Origin: BPIH01 sp042408925
GTDB taxonomy: Bacteria; Chloroflexota; Limnocylindria; Limnocylindrales; CSP1-4
Length of the DNA stretch: 64,000 bases
NCBI GenBank assembly: GCA_042408925.1
Contig: JBHOQO010000139.1
Location: 1 to 64,000, forward strand
Reading direction: 5' to 3'
The notes beneath the pieces are model-generated. The model searched no databases, had not been told where the DNA came from, and worked only from the letters and a program-made list of their open reading frames with translations. Of this stretch, positions 41,697-49,885 are shown one piece after another (the first letter of the stretch is position 1; each line of letters starts with the position of its first letter). Both the position numbers and the translations under genes were made by a program.

Positions 41697-41809
41697 CGGG
41701 ACCGTTGCGCTGCGGACGGGACCACGGAGCTGGTGACGGGACCGTTGCGCTGCGGACGGGACCACGGAGCTGGTGACGGGACCACGGAGCTGGTGACGGG
41801 ACGACCGCG
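41691..41809 (+). repeat. 40-bp tandem repeat starting at the pdxS stop codon
   Basis: The unit beginning TGGTGACGGGACCGTTGCGC (41691-41730) is repeated exactly at 41731-41770, then as a 20-bp shortened copy at 41771-41790, and again begins at 41791. The first copy contains the last Trp codon and TGA of pdxS. The repeat fills most of the gap before pdxT. Confidence 0.85.
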
Positions 41810-41860
41810 CCGACGAAGGGTCCACCGTCGGGCTGGACGGAGATCCGACCCGGGAGGTCG

Positions 41861-42532
41861 ATGGTGAAGATCGGGGTCCTCGCCCTGCAAGGTGCCTTTG
41901 CCGAACACCTCGCCGTCCTCGAGACCCTCGGCGTCGAGGGGGTGCCGGTTCGGCTGCCCCGCGATCTCGAGGGCGTGAGCGGCCTCATCCTGCCGGGCGG
42001 CGAGAGCACGACGATGCGCACCCTCATCGATCGCTGGGGGCTCCGCGAGCCACTCCTCGACCTCGCCCGGTCCGGGGCCCCGATCTTCGGCACCTGCGCC
42101 GGGATGATCCTTCTCGCCCGACAGATTCGCGACGGCGATCCTCCGGTCCTGCCGCTCCTCGACGTCGTCGTCAAGCGGAACGCCTTCGGTCGCCAGCTCG
42201 ACTCTTTCGAGACAGACTTGGCCGTGCCTCTTCTCGGCGACCAGCCCGTCCACGCTGTCTTCATTCGGGCTCCGATCATCGAGGCGACCGGCCCCGGGGT
42301 CGAAATCCTCGCCCGCCTCGAGGATGGCCGGATCGTCGCCGTTCGGGAGCGGAACGTCCTCGCCACGGCCTTCCATCCCGAACTCGCCGGCGAGACCCGT
42401 TTCCACCGCCTCGTGGCGACCATGGCCGCCGAGCACGCCGAACCCGGCGAGGGGGCTGGACGTCGTCGGCACCCCCTCCGTCGCACGAGCGTTGCTGACG
42501 AATCGGTCGGGGAGGGCGACCCGGAGCGATGA
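41861..42532 (+). CDS. pdxT: Pyridoxal 5'-phosphate synthase, PdxT glutaminase subunit
   Basis: Hydrolyses glutamine and channels ammonia to PdxS. The 223 residues show KIGVLALQGAFAEH, the oxyanion segment LPGGESTTM, nucleophile Cys in FGTCAGM, and the catalytic His-x-Glu in TAFHPELAGET. The last 30 residues are a low-complexity extension. GGGAGG before ATG 41861 is a clear ribosome site. Forms a 12+12 complex with PdxS. Confidence 0.95.
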   Translation: MVKIGVLALQGAFAEHLAVLETLGVEGVPVRLPRDLEGVSGLILPGGESTTMRTLIDRWGLREPLLDLARSGAPIFGTCAGMILLARQIRDGDPPVLPLLDVVVKRNAFGRQLDSFETDLAVPLLGDQPVHAVFIRAPIIEATGPGVEILARLEDGRIVAVRERNVLATAFHPELAGETRFHRLVATMAAEHAEPGEGAGRRRHPLRRTSVADESVGEGDPER

Positions 42533-42602
42533 CGACGAGAGCGGGCCACGCCTGCCGCTCGGAGCGGCACGTTGGCCGGTGCAGGCGGCCCAAGGAGGAG
42601 CG

Positions 42603-43664
42603 ATGACGACCCGAACGGCCCGCGTCCGCCTTGCCCGCCTCACCGATCTGGCCGCCCTCGGGGAGCTGTCGCGGATGTGCCAGGGCGAGGCGAACGGAAC
42701 CCGCTCCCTCGGCCTGCCGGTGGCCGGGCCGCCGATCCGAGCCTTCAGCCTCTTCCGGCTGCCCCTCGGGGCCTTCCGGCCGAACGACCTCCTCTACGTC
42801 TACGAAGACCGAGGCCGCGTCGCCGGCCTCCTCCGGGTGGAGCGGGAGAGCTTCCGCGACGAGTGGACGATCGTCGAGCTCGATGCCGTCTGCGCGAGCG
42901 AGGCCGGTGACATCCGCTTCCGGCTCGTCCAGCACCTCATCCGCGACGGGGTTCGACGCGGCGCCATCCGCTTCCACGTCGCCTGCGCCGACGTCGACGA
43001 GAACGTTGAGCTCTTCATGCAGGCCGGCTTCGTCCGGTATGGCGACGAGAAGATCCTCTTCCGGCAACCGCGGGAGCCGCTCCCCAAGCCGTGGTCGACG
43101 GAAGCGACCGCCGCGGCCCGGATCCGCGAGGCGACCCCCCTCGATGCCCAGGCCCTCCACCGTCTCTACGCCGCAGCGACGCCGCCGCCCGTCCAGCGGC
43201 TCGAGATGTACCGCCTCGCCGACTGGGAGCGCCAGGGTCTCCAGTGGCGGGTCCCTCGGAGCTCCCTCGCCCCGATCCTCCGCTTCGCCGACATCGAGGC
43301 CTACGTTCAGACGTCCGAGGGCGGCGGCTCCGACGGGACGGGCCTCGACGGTCTCGTCCAGGTCGGCGTCGCCCGCGAGGACCAGCCTCACTACCTGAAG
43401 GTCCTCGTTCGCCCGGGCGTCGACGCGAGTCCGCTCATCGGCTTCGGGCTCGGCCTCATCGCGGCTCGGACCGGACGGGGGGAGGGGCGGACAGGAGAGC
43501 GCCACGACCATGGGGTCATCGCTCCCGTTCGGACCTACGAATCGCCCGTCGATCGGCGCCTCGAGGAGGCGGGCTTCGAGACGGTTGCGACGGTCACCCT
43601 CCTCCTCAGGGAGGCCCTCGTCCGGGTCGCCGAGCCGGCCCTTGTGCCGGCAGGGGTGCGCTGA
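42603..43664 (+). CDS. GNAT-family N-acetyltransferase-like protein
   Basis: 353 residues. The N-terminal half is GNAT-like (VRLARLTDLAALGELSRMCQ, GRVAGLLRVERES, and ENVELFMQAGFVRYGDEKIL as the usual C-terminal strand). The second half (about 160-353) may be a degenerate second GNAT or a partner domain. Strong AAGGAGG precedes ATG 42603. Its stop overlaps a small frame that in turn overlaps the R3H ATPase start, so the genes are probably one operon. Confidence 0.7.
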   Translation: MTTRTARVRLARLTDLAALGELSRMCQGEANGTRSLGLPVAGPPIRAFSLFRLPLGAFRPNDLLYVYEDRGRVAGLLRVERESFRDEWTIVELDAVCASEAGDIRFRLVQHLIRDGVRRGAIRFHVACADVDENVELFMQAGFVRYGDEKILFRQPREPLPKPWSTEATAAARIREATPLDAQALHRLYAAATPPPVQRLEMYRLADWERQGLQWRVPRSSLAPILRFADIEAYVQTSEGGGSDGTGLDGLVQVGVAREDQPHYLKVLVRPGVDASPLIGFGLGLIAARTGRGEGRTGERHDHGVIAPVRTYESPVDRRLEEAGFETVATVTLLLREALVRVAEPALVPAGVR

Positions 43665-43804
43665 TGGCGGACCGAAGCCCGATGCCCGAGCCGGAACGCC
43701 GAACGCCGTCGCGAGGCGCCACCGCGTCGACAGGACGGGCGATGGCGACGACAATGTGGATCGCCGGCCGGTCACCGACGACCGGCCGAGGGAGGCGAGC
43801 GTGA
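43664..43804 (+). CDS. Possible 46-residue protein bridging two genes
   Basis: The ATG at 43664 shares a base with the stop of the acetyltransferase gene (TGATG), and its TGA at 43802 overlaps the R3H gene start (GTGA). Both junctions match the coupling pattern seen between real genes here. The predicted peptide (MADRSPMPEPERRTP...) is basic and low complexity with no known motif. It may be a translated bridge that only hands ribosomes on. Confidence 0.3.
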   Translation: MADRSPMPEPERRTPSRGATASTGRAMATTMWIAGRSPTTGRGRRA

Positions 43805-46122
43805 ACGGAAACGAGCGGCGCCGCGAGGCGATCGACGATCTCGATGCCCTCCTCGCGGCCCTCCCGCCCGAGATCGTCGAGGCCGTCCATGCCATTCCGA
43901 ACCGAGAGGATCTCATCGAGGTCGTCCTCGATCTCGGTCGTCGACCGGAGGCGCGCTTCCCGGACTCCGAAATCACCCTCCTCGACCGAGAGGTAACGGA
44001 GGCGGACATCGCCTACGTCGTCGACCACATCGGCACCTTTGGTGACGACAACCGAGCCGGGATCGAGCGGACCCTCCACCGGATCAGCGCCATCCGGAAC
44101 CGGAACGGCAAGATCGTCGGGCTGACCTGCCGCATCGGGCGGGCCGTCTTCGGGACCATCGAAATCATCGAGGACCTCGTCGCCTCGGGGCGGTCCATCC
44201 TCATCATGGGCCGGCCGGGGATCGGCAAGACGACGATGCTCCGCGAAGCCGCCCGTGTCCTGGCCGACGACTTCGGGAAGCGGGTCGTTGTCGTCGACAC
44301 CTCGAACGAGATCGCTGGCGACGGCGACATCCCGCACCCGGCCATCGGCAAGGCCCGCCGAATGCAGGTTCGAACCCCCTCGCTCCAGCACGAGGTCATG
44401 ATCGAGGCCGTCGAGAACCATATGCCCCAGGTCATCGTCATCGACGAGATCGGGACCGAGCTCGAGGCCCAGGCGGCCCGGACGATCGCCGAACGGGGTG
44501 TCCAGCTCATCGGCACCGCCCACGGGAACACCCTCGAGAACCTCATGCTCAACCCGACCTTGTCGGACCTCATCGGCGGGATCCAGACGGTGACCCTCGG
44601 CGACGAAGAGGCGCGCCGTCGCCGAACCCAAAAGAGCGTCCTCGAGCGGAAGGCGCCGCCGACCTTCGACGTCGTCGTCGAGATCCAGGACCGTGACCGG
44701 GTCATCGTCCACACCGACGTCGCCGAGACCGTCGATGCCCTCCTCCGGGGCGACCCGATCGCTCCGGAGCTCCGCTGGCGGGACGAGGCTGGCGTCCACC
44801 GGACCCAGGCCCGGCTCCGGCCATCACCCCGCGAGTCGGCGGTCGGGGAGCGGTTCGCCGGACTCGTCGGCAGCGGGCCCTCGTGGCGGACCGAGCCGGG
44901 CTGGCGGGGAGCGAGCGTCTATCGGCTCCCGTCGGGGATCGAGCGAGCCGGCGGGACGGGTCGCGGGGGCGGCTGGCGGCCGGTCCGGGATCGGGAGCTT
45001 CGAGCGGTCGGTGGTGAGGGGCCCTTCACCGGCGGCGGCTTCGCCGATCGGGGCCCGCTCGAGCGGGGCGAAGAGGCGGCCCCCGAGCTGCGAGCCCGCG
45101 ACCTCCGGGAGCTCGAACGGCAGCGGAGCTGGCGCGAGCAGGCGAGCCGGGCCATCGAGGCGCTCCGGGCCGACGAAGGGACGTGGCCCGTGAACGCCGT
45201 CGGCGCGGGAGGTCCGGTCGTCGGCACACCGGATCGGGCGGTCGCGCCCGAACGGGCGGCGGCACCAGAACGGGCGGTCGCGCCCGAACGGGCGGCGGCA
45301 CCAGAACGGGCGGTCGCGCCCGAACGGGCGGTGGCGCCCGAACGGGCGGCGGCACCAGGACCGGGTGCGGCGGAGGGTCTCGAACCCTCGCCGGCAGCTG
45401 ATGGCGGGTCGGCCGTCGAGCTCGGCGGCCGGCACGGTCGACCAGACGGTCTCGAGGAGCGGACCGCTGTCGAGGCCCGGGCGGAGTCGCCAGGGGGGAC
45501 CGGGTTCGGTGCCACACCGGGCGAGGTGACCGCCGTCTCCGAGGAGCTCGAGGAAGCCCTCGTCGCCGACGACGAGGCCGTTGCCGATCGCGAGCGAGCG
45601 GAAGCGATCGCCACCGAGGGGGAGATGCTCCGCGTTCGCGACGGGATCCTGCCGACCCTCCGGCTCCTGCCCTACGGGATCAGCCGGAAGCGGCTCGAGC
45701 AGGCGATCCGGGAGCTCCAGCTGCCGGTCATCATCGCTCGCGACATCGACGAGGCCGATGTCGTCATGACCCTCCGGAGCGAATACCGTCAGAAGGCCGG
45801 CCTTGTTCGGGAGGCAGAAGAGCGCGGCATCCCGATCTACGTCCTGAAGTCGAACACGATCCTCCAGATGCAGTCCTCGCTCACCTCGATCTTCTCCCTC
45901 GAGGTCGATCCGCGCGAGGCGGCGCTCCGGGAGGCGGAGGAGGCGATCGGGATCGTCCTCGAGCGGGCCGAGCCCGTCGAGCTCTCGCCCCAGAACGCCT
46001 ACATCCGCCGGTTGCAGCACCAGATGGCGGAGCGGGCGAACATCGTCTCGCGCTCCCGGGGTCGGGAGCCGTACCGGCGGGTTCGTCTCTACCCGGATCC
46101 GGCTCGGACGAACTGGCGGTAG
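43801..46122 (+). CDS. R3H-domain ATPase (SpoIIIAA-like)
   Basis: 773 residues. Residues about 60-330 are an AAA-type ATPase resembling SpoIIIAA and secretion ATPases: Walker A GRPGIGKTT (137-145), Walker B VIVIDEIGTE near 213 and TAHGNTLENL. A long Ala/Pro/Glu linker (about 478-519) consists of PERAVAPERAAA-type repeats. The C-terminal part (DGILPTLRLLPYGISRKRLE, then an R3H motif in LQHQMAERANIVSRSRGREP near 740-760) binds single-stranded nucleic acid. GTG 43801 follows GGGAGG. Role unknown; proteins of this layout are common in cyanobacteria and Chloroflexota. Confidence 0.85.
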   Translation: MNGNERRREAIDDLDALLAALPPEIVEAVHAIPNREDLIEVVLDLGRRPEARFPDSEITLLDREVTEADIAYVVDHIGTFGDDNRAGIERTLHRISAIRNRNGKIVGLTCRIGRAVFGTIEIIEDLVASGRSILIMGRPGIGKTTMLREAARVLADDFGKRVVVVDTSNEIAGDGDIPHPAIGKARRMQVRTPSLQHEVMIEAVENHMPQVIVIDEIGTELEAQAARTIAERGVQLIGTAHGNTLENLMLNPTLSDLIGGIQTVTLGDEEARRRRTQKSVLERKAPPTFDVVVEIQDRDRVIVHTDVAETVDALLRGDPIAPELRWRDEAGVHRTQARLRPSPRESAVGERFAGLVGSGPSWRTEPGWRGASVYRLPSGIERAGGTGRGGGWRPVRDRELRAVGGEGPFTGGGFADRGPLERGEEAAPELRARDLRELERQRSWREQASRAIEALRADEGTWPVNAVGAGGPVVGTPDRAVAPERAAAPERAVAPERAAAPERAVAPERAVAPERAAAPGPGAAEGLEPSPAADGGSAVELGGRHGRPDGLEERTAVEARAESPGGTGFGATPGEVTAVSEELEEALVADDEAVADRERAEAIATEGEMLRVRDGILPTLRLLPYGISRKRLEQAIRELQLPVIIARDIDEADVVMTLRSEYRQKAGLVREAEERGIPIYVLKSNTILQMQSSLTSIFSLEVDPREAALREAEEAIGIVLERAEPVELSPQNAYIRRLQHQMAERANIVSRSRGREPYRRVRLYPDPARTNWR

Positions 46123-46239
46123 GGCGGCCGCGGTCTTGGCGGGCGGGGTCTCGGCGGGCGATCAGCGCAGCGGGCGCCTCCCCTGGGCTTCGATCGCCAG
46201 CCCTCGGCCGCACGCTCAAGCGCACGCTCCTGTCTGTGT

Positions 46240-46484
46240 ATGCTCGATCGACGGGTGCACATCCTCCTCGACGCCGACCGGTATCGCCGCCTGGTGGCGG
46301 AAGCGGCCGCCCGGGGGACGTCCGTGGCGGCCATCGTCCGCGACGCCATCGATCGCGCCTTGCCAGGAGATCCGGCTGCCGCGCCGCCGCCGCTCGACGG
46401 ATCCTCGACGCTCCGGACACGCCCGTACCCGACGTCGAAGACCTGAAGGCTGAACTGCGGTCGATCCGCTCACGGGGCAGATGA
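46240..46484 (+). pseudogene. Ribbon-helix-helix antitoxin with a frameshift
   Basis: From ATG 46240, MLDRRVHILLDADRYRRLVA and TSVAAIVRDAIDRALPGDP are a normal RHH antitoxin N-terminus. This frame then runs into unrelated residues and stops at 46446. The expected antitoxin ending (AAARRILDAPDTPVPDVEDL, then KAELRSIRSRGR) continues in another frame to TGA 46482-46484. The shift falls in a GCC-rich stretch near 46375-46392. Either a real mutation or a sequencing error in that GC run. Confidence 0.65.
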
Positions 46485-46533
46485 TCGTTCCCGACGTCGA
46501 GACCCGAGCGAGACGAGGGCGCTGCCCGGGCCG
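46481..46533 (+). pseudogene. PIN toxin stub
   Basis: ATG 46481 overlaps the restored antitoxin stop (ATGA) and begins MIVPDVE, the usual opening of a VapC-type toxin (MIVPDVN...). After about seven codons the similarity ends, and the sequence runs into the convergent oxidoreductase gene. The toxin body has been lost. Confidence 0.5.
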
Positions 46534-47982
46534 CTACCGGAGCTCGTGCCGGAGCGCCGAGCGGGCCGCGTGCCAGCCGCACATCCCGTGGACACCGGGA
46601 CCCGGTGGGGTCGCCGACGAGCAGAGGTAGAGCCCCGACCCGATCCGGTACGGATCCGACGACGGCAGCGGCCGGAAGAAGACCTGGCGGAGGTCGACGA
46701 GTCCGCCGCCAATGTCGCCGCCCACGCAATTGCTGTCGTAGCGTTCCATGCCCGCTGCATCGATCGTGTGCCGGGACATGATCCGCTCCCGAAAGCCCGG
46801 GGCGAAACGTTCGACCTGGGTCTCGATGGCGACCGTCATGTCGACCGTGGAGCCGTTCGGGACGTGGCAGTAAGCCCAGGCGGTGTGGCGGCCGGCGGGA
46901 GCCCGGGACGGATCGAAGCGGGACGGCTGGACGAGGATGACGAAGGGTCGCTCGGGGTGGCCGCCGGTCGCGACGGTCGCCTCGGCGGCGGCGATCTCCT
47001 CGAGGCGCCCGCCGAGGTGGACCGTGCCGGCCCCTTCGACCCCGGGTGCCGACCAGGGGATCGGCCCCTCGAGGGCCCAGTCGACCTTGAAGACGCCGGG
47101 TCCGTACCGGTACCGCTGGAGCCAGCGCCGCTGCCAGCCCCCGAGCCGTGGGCCGGCGATGCGGAGCGCCTCGCGTGGGGCGACGTCGAGGAGGACGACC
47201 CGCGCCGAGGGCAGCTCGGCGATCGACTCGACCCGGTGCCCGGTCGTGAGTTCGCCACCGAGGGCAACGAGTTCCTCGACGAGGGCTGCGGCGACCGTCC
47301 CGCTGCCGCCCCGAGCGACTGGCCACCCGACGCTTTGGGCCAAGGCTCCGAGGACGAGCCCGAAGGCGGCCGAGGGCGATCGATCGAGGCGGAGCATCGA
47401 GTGCGCGGCGAGGCCGGCGAAGGCGGCCTGGGCGGGGGCGGTTTCGAAGGCGGCCCGGGCGAAGCACGTCGCCGGCAGGAGGGCCAGCAGGCCGAAGCGG
47501 GCCAAGGCGAGGGGATAGCGGGGGCGTCGGAGAAGGGGACCGAGGAGGGCCGACAGAAGCCGCTCGAGGTCGGCGGCGAGGGGGCCGAAGACCCGCCTCC
47601 ATCGCCGTCGGTCGCGTCCGAGACGGGCGGCCGTCACCTCGACCGAGGTTCCGGCGATGACCGCCGTGCCGTCGTCGAAGGGATGGGCGAAGGGCGCCTC
47701 GGGATGGAGCCATTCGACGCCGTGCCGGGCGGGGTTGTGGGCCCGGAAGAAGGGGGAGATCGGAGCGAAGGGGTGGACGGCCGCGCAGACGTCGTGGACG
47801 AAGCCTGGCAGGGTCAGCTCCGCCGAGCGAAGCCCGCCGCCGGCGGTCGCTGCGGCCTCGACGACCCGGACCGATCGGCCGGCCTGGGCGAGCTCGATGG
47901 CCGCCGCCAGGCCGTTCGGTCCCGCCCCGACGACGAGGGCATCGAGGCCGGCCGCCAGCGACCGACCCGCCGGACGGGCCAT
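46534..47982 (-). CDS. Phytoene desaturase-like FAD oxidoreductase
   Basis: 482 residues. The dinucleotide loop VVGAGPNGLAAAIELAQAG (17-35) and the E at the end of strand two (VVEAAATAGGGLRS) mark FAD binding. The C-terminus has the second FAD signature LYLCSSATPPGPGVHGMCGW. The overall pattern matches the NAD(P)/FAD-dependent oxidoreductases related to CrtI and retinol saturase. No carotenoid genes are nearby, so the substrate is open. It is separated by five bases from the SnoaL-like gene and probably co-transcribed. Confidence 0.82.
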   Translation of the reverse strand: MARPAGRSLAAGLDALVVGAGPNGLAAAIELAQAGRSVRVVEAAATAGGGLRSAELTLPGFVHDVCAAVHPFAPISPFFRAHNPARHGVEWLHPEAPFAHPFDDGTAVIAGTSVEVTAARLGRDRRRWRRVFGPLAADLERLLSALLGPLLRRPRYPLALARFGLLALLPATCFARAAFETAPAQAAFAGLAAHSMLRLDRSPSAAFGLVLGALAQSVGWPVARGGSGTVAAALVEELVALGGELTTGHRVESIAELPSARVVLLDVAPREALRIAGPRLGGWQRRWLQRYRYGPGVFKVDWALEGPIPWSAPGVEGAGTVHLGGRLEEIAAAEATVATGGHPERPFVILVQPSRFDPSRAPAGRHTAWAYCHVPNGSTVDMTVAIETQVERFAPGFRERIMSRHTIDAAGMERYDSNCVGGDIGGGLVDLRQVFFRPLPSSDPYRIGSGLYLCSSATPPGPGVHGMCGWHAARSALRHELR

Positions 47983-47987
47983 GCCTC

Positions 47988-48518
47988 TCAGGGCCGGGCG
48001 CGCGTCGCGGCGAGGGCTCCCCGGTCGAACCAGATCCGCTCGCCGAGGAAGCGCCCCGTCGCCGGATCCCAGGGAAAGAGGATGAGGATCTCGAGATCGA
48101 TGGGCAGTCCGGAGGCCGGCGCCCCGGCCCAGGGTCCGAGGTTCGTCCCCGTCAAGCGAGCCGCCTCGAAGACGCCCTGCGGCCCGACGACGATCTCCCG
48201 GAGGGCGAAGCGGTTATCGGGGAAGGCGGCGAAGAGCTCGCCGTAGAAGGCCAGGGCACCCTCGTGGCCCTCCCAGCGCTGGCCGGTCGGCACGATCTCG
48301 TAGACGCAGTCGGGGGCGAGGGTGGCGACGAGACCGTCGATGTCGCGCCGGTCCTCGGCAATGGAGTGGCGGACCCAGAGGCGCTTGATCCGCCGGAGCT
48401 CGACCGGGTCGAAGTCCCGCCCGAGGCGGGCCCGGACCGCGGCCGTCTCGCTACCCCGAGAGGCGGCGAGCTCGTCGGAGCGGGACCCCGCCCGCCGCCC
48501 GCGACCGGGGACGCTCAC
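47988..48518 (-). CDS. SnoaL-like/NTF2-fold protein
   Basis: 176 residues. The core from about 45 (RIKRLWVRHSIAEDRRDIDGLVATLAPDC, written here in two parts: RIKRLWVRHSIAED and IDGLVATLAPDC) has the helix-strand pattern of NTF2-like proteins, with YEIVPTGQRWEGHEGALAFY and a later ILILFPWD. Such proteins are cyclases, isomerases or binding proteins. The GTG start at 48518 overlaps the stop of the TldE-like gene (GTGA). The N-terminal 40 residues are a basic leader. Confidence 0.7.
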   Translation of the reverse strand: MSVPGRGRRAGSRSDELAASRGSETAAVRARLGRDFDPVELRRIKRLWVRHSIAEDRRDIDGLVATLAPDCVYEIVPTGQRWEGHEGALAFYGELFAAFPDNRFALREIVVGPQGVFEAARLTGTNLGPWAGAPASGLPIDLEILILFPWDPATGRFLGERIWFDRGALAATRARP

Positions 48519-49885
48519 TCGGTGGCGCCGGTGAAGGTCCATGATCCGATCCGGACGGCCGGCACGGCGACCCCACCGAGAAACCCCCGCACGGTTCGCT
48601 GCTCCCGCCCGATGGCCTCGACCCCGGCCAGGGCGTCGAGATAGCTCTGGGTGTAGCGGAGATTCCGGACCGGGCCGACGATCCGTCCGTCCTCGACGAG
48701 GAACGTCCCGTCGCGGGTCATCCCGGTCACGATGGCGAGCTTCGGGTGGACGGGGTTCGTGTAGTGGAAGCGGGTCACGAGGAGGCCGCGGTCGAGACCG
48801 CCGAGGAGCTCCTCACGGCTTGCCGCCCCAGCTTCCAGGAGCATGTTCGTCGGGAAGGGGCCCCAGGGGTTGGGTGCCGGCAGACCGTGGCCCGTCGAGC
48901 GCCGACCCGCCCGGGCCGCCGTCTGGGCGTCGTAGACGACGTCCCGGCAGATACCCTTCTCGACGAGGGTGACGGGCGTCTTCGGGACGCCCTCGTAATC
49001 GAAGGAGGCCGGGAGGGTGGCCGGGTTCGTCGCGTCGTCGCGGATGGTGACGAGCTGGCTCCCGATCCGTCGGCCGGGCTCGAAGAAGGAGCGGCCCTCC
49101 TGGACGGCGAGGGCCGAGAAGCCGAGGGAGCCGAGCATGTCGAGGAGGTCGACGACGGCGTACTCCTCGAGGACGACCGGGTAGTCGCCCGGGGCGAGGG
49201 CGATCGGGTTGGCCGCTGCCCGAGCCTTCGCCGCCGCCTCGCGGCCGATGGCCGCCGGGTCGATCGCCTCCACCGACGTCGCCGCCGCCTCGGCGTAGCC
49301 GGAGCCCCCGTCGGGACCGATGGCGACGACGAGGAGGTGGCTCGCTGTGCGGGCCTCGGCCGCCCGGATGCCCTTCGAGTTGGCGACGGCGACCCCTTCG
49401 ACGCCGGTGGCGAACGAACCGAAGGCGAGAACTCCCTCCGCGTCGGCAGCGGCGATGACTGCTCGGGCACCGTCGGCTCGGAGTTCTGGTGTCGCCTCGA
49501 GCGTCGCCTCAGCGAAGGCCGTCGGGAGCAACGAGACCGGAGCCGGTTCCGGGAGGCCGCCCCAGTCGGCGAGCTCGACGGCGTTCCGAGCGATGGCGGC
49601 GGACCGCTCGACGAGGGCGCGGAGGCCATCGGCGTCGGTCCGCCCCGAGGCGGCGACGCCGACCCGGCGCCCGAGGACGAAGCGGAGGCTGGAGCGGATG
49701 TTCTCCTCGGCGACGTTCTGGTGGATCTCGCTGTTCGCGAAGCGGGTGAGGGCCGAAGCCTCGGCGATGACGACCGCCTCGGCCTCCGTCGCCCCGGCCC
49801 GGGTGGCGTCGGCAACGAGCCGCTCGGCGAAGGCGATGAGGGCTTCAGGGTCGTGGGCGGTCGGCGCCGTCGTCCCGGCGCTCAT
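48515..49885 (-). CDS. TldE/PmbA-family protease subunit
   Basis: 456 residues. The N-terminal domain (ATEAEAVVIAEASALTRFAN, EENIRSSLRFVLGRRVGVAA) and the C-terminal barrel (VLEEYAVVDLLDMLGSLGFS, SFDYEGVPKTPVTLVEKG, FHYTNPVHPKLAIVTGMTRDG) match PmbA/TldE. The subunit lacks the metal motif and works with TldD in processing modified peptides. The ATG at 49885 overlaps the tldD stop (ATGA); an ATG four codons earlier is possible. The order tldD-tldE fits a heterodimer made from one message. Confidence 0.88.
   Translation of the reverse strand: MSAGTTAPTAHDPEALIAFAERLVADATRAGATEAEAVVIAEASALTRFANSEIHQNVAEENIRSSLRFVLGRRVGVAASGRTDADGLRALVERSAAIARNAVELADWGGLPEPAPVSLLPTAFAEATLEATPELRADGARAVIAAADAEGVLAFGSFATGVEGVAVANSKGIRAAEARTASHLLVVAIGPDGGSGYAEAAATSVEAIDPAAIGREAAAKARAAANPIALAPGDYPVVLEEYAVVDLLDMLGSLGFSALAVQEGRSFFEPGRRIGSQLVTIRDDATNPATLPASFDYEGVPKTPVTLVEKGICRDVVYDAQTAARAGRRSTGHGLPAPNPWGPFPTNMLLEAGAASREELLGGLDRGLLVTRFHYTNPVHPKLAIVTGMTRDGTFLVEDGRIVGPVRNLRYTQSYLDALAGVEAIGREQRTVRGFLGGVAVPAVRIGSWTFTGATE

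Noticed and set aside
46142..46239. Promoter for the frameshifted antitoxin
   Set aside because: TATG overlaps the start codon itself, and no box at 6-9 bases was seen.
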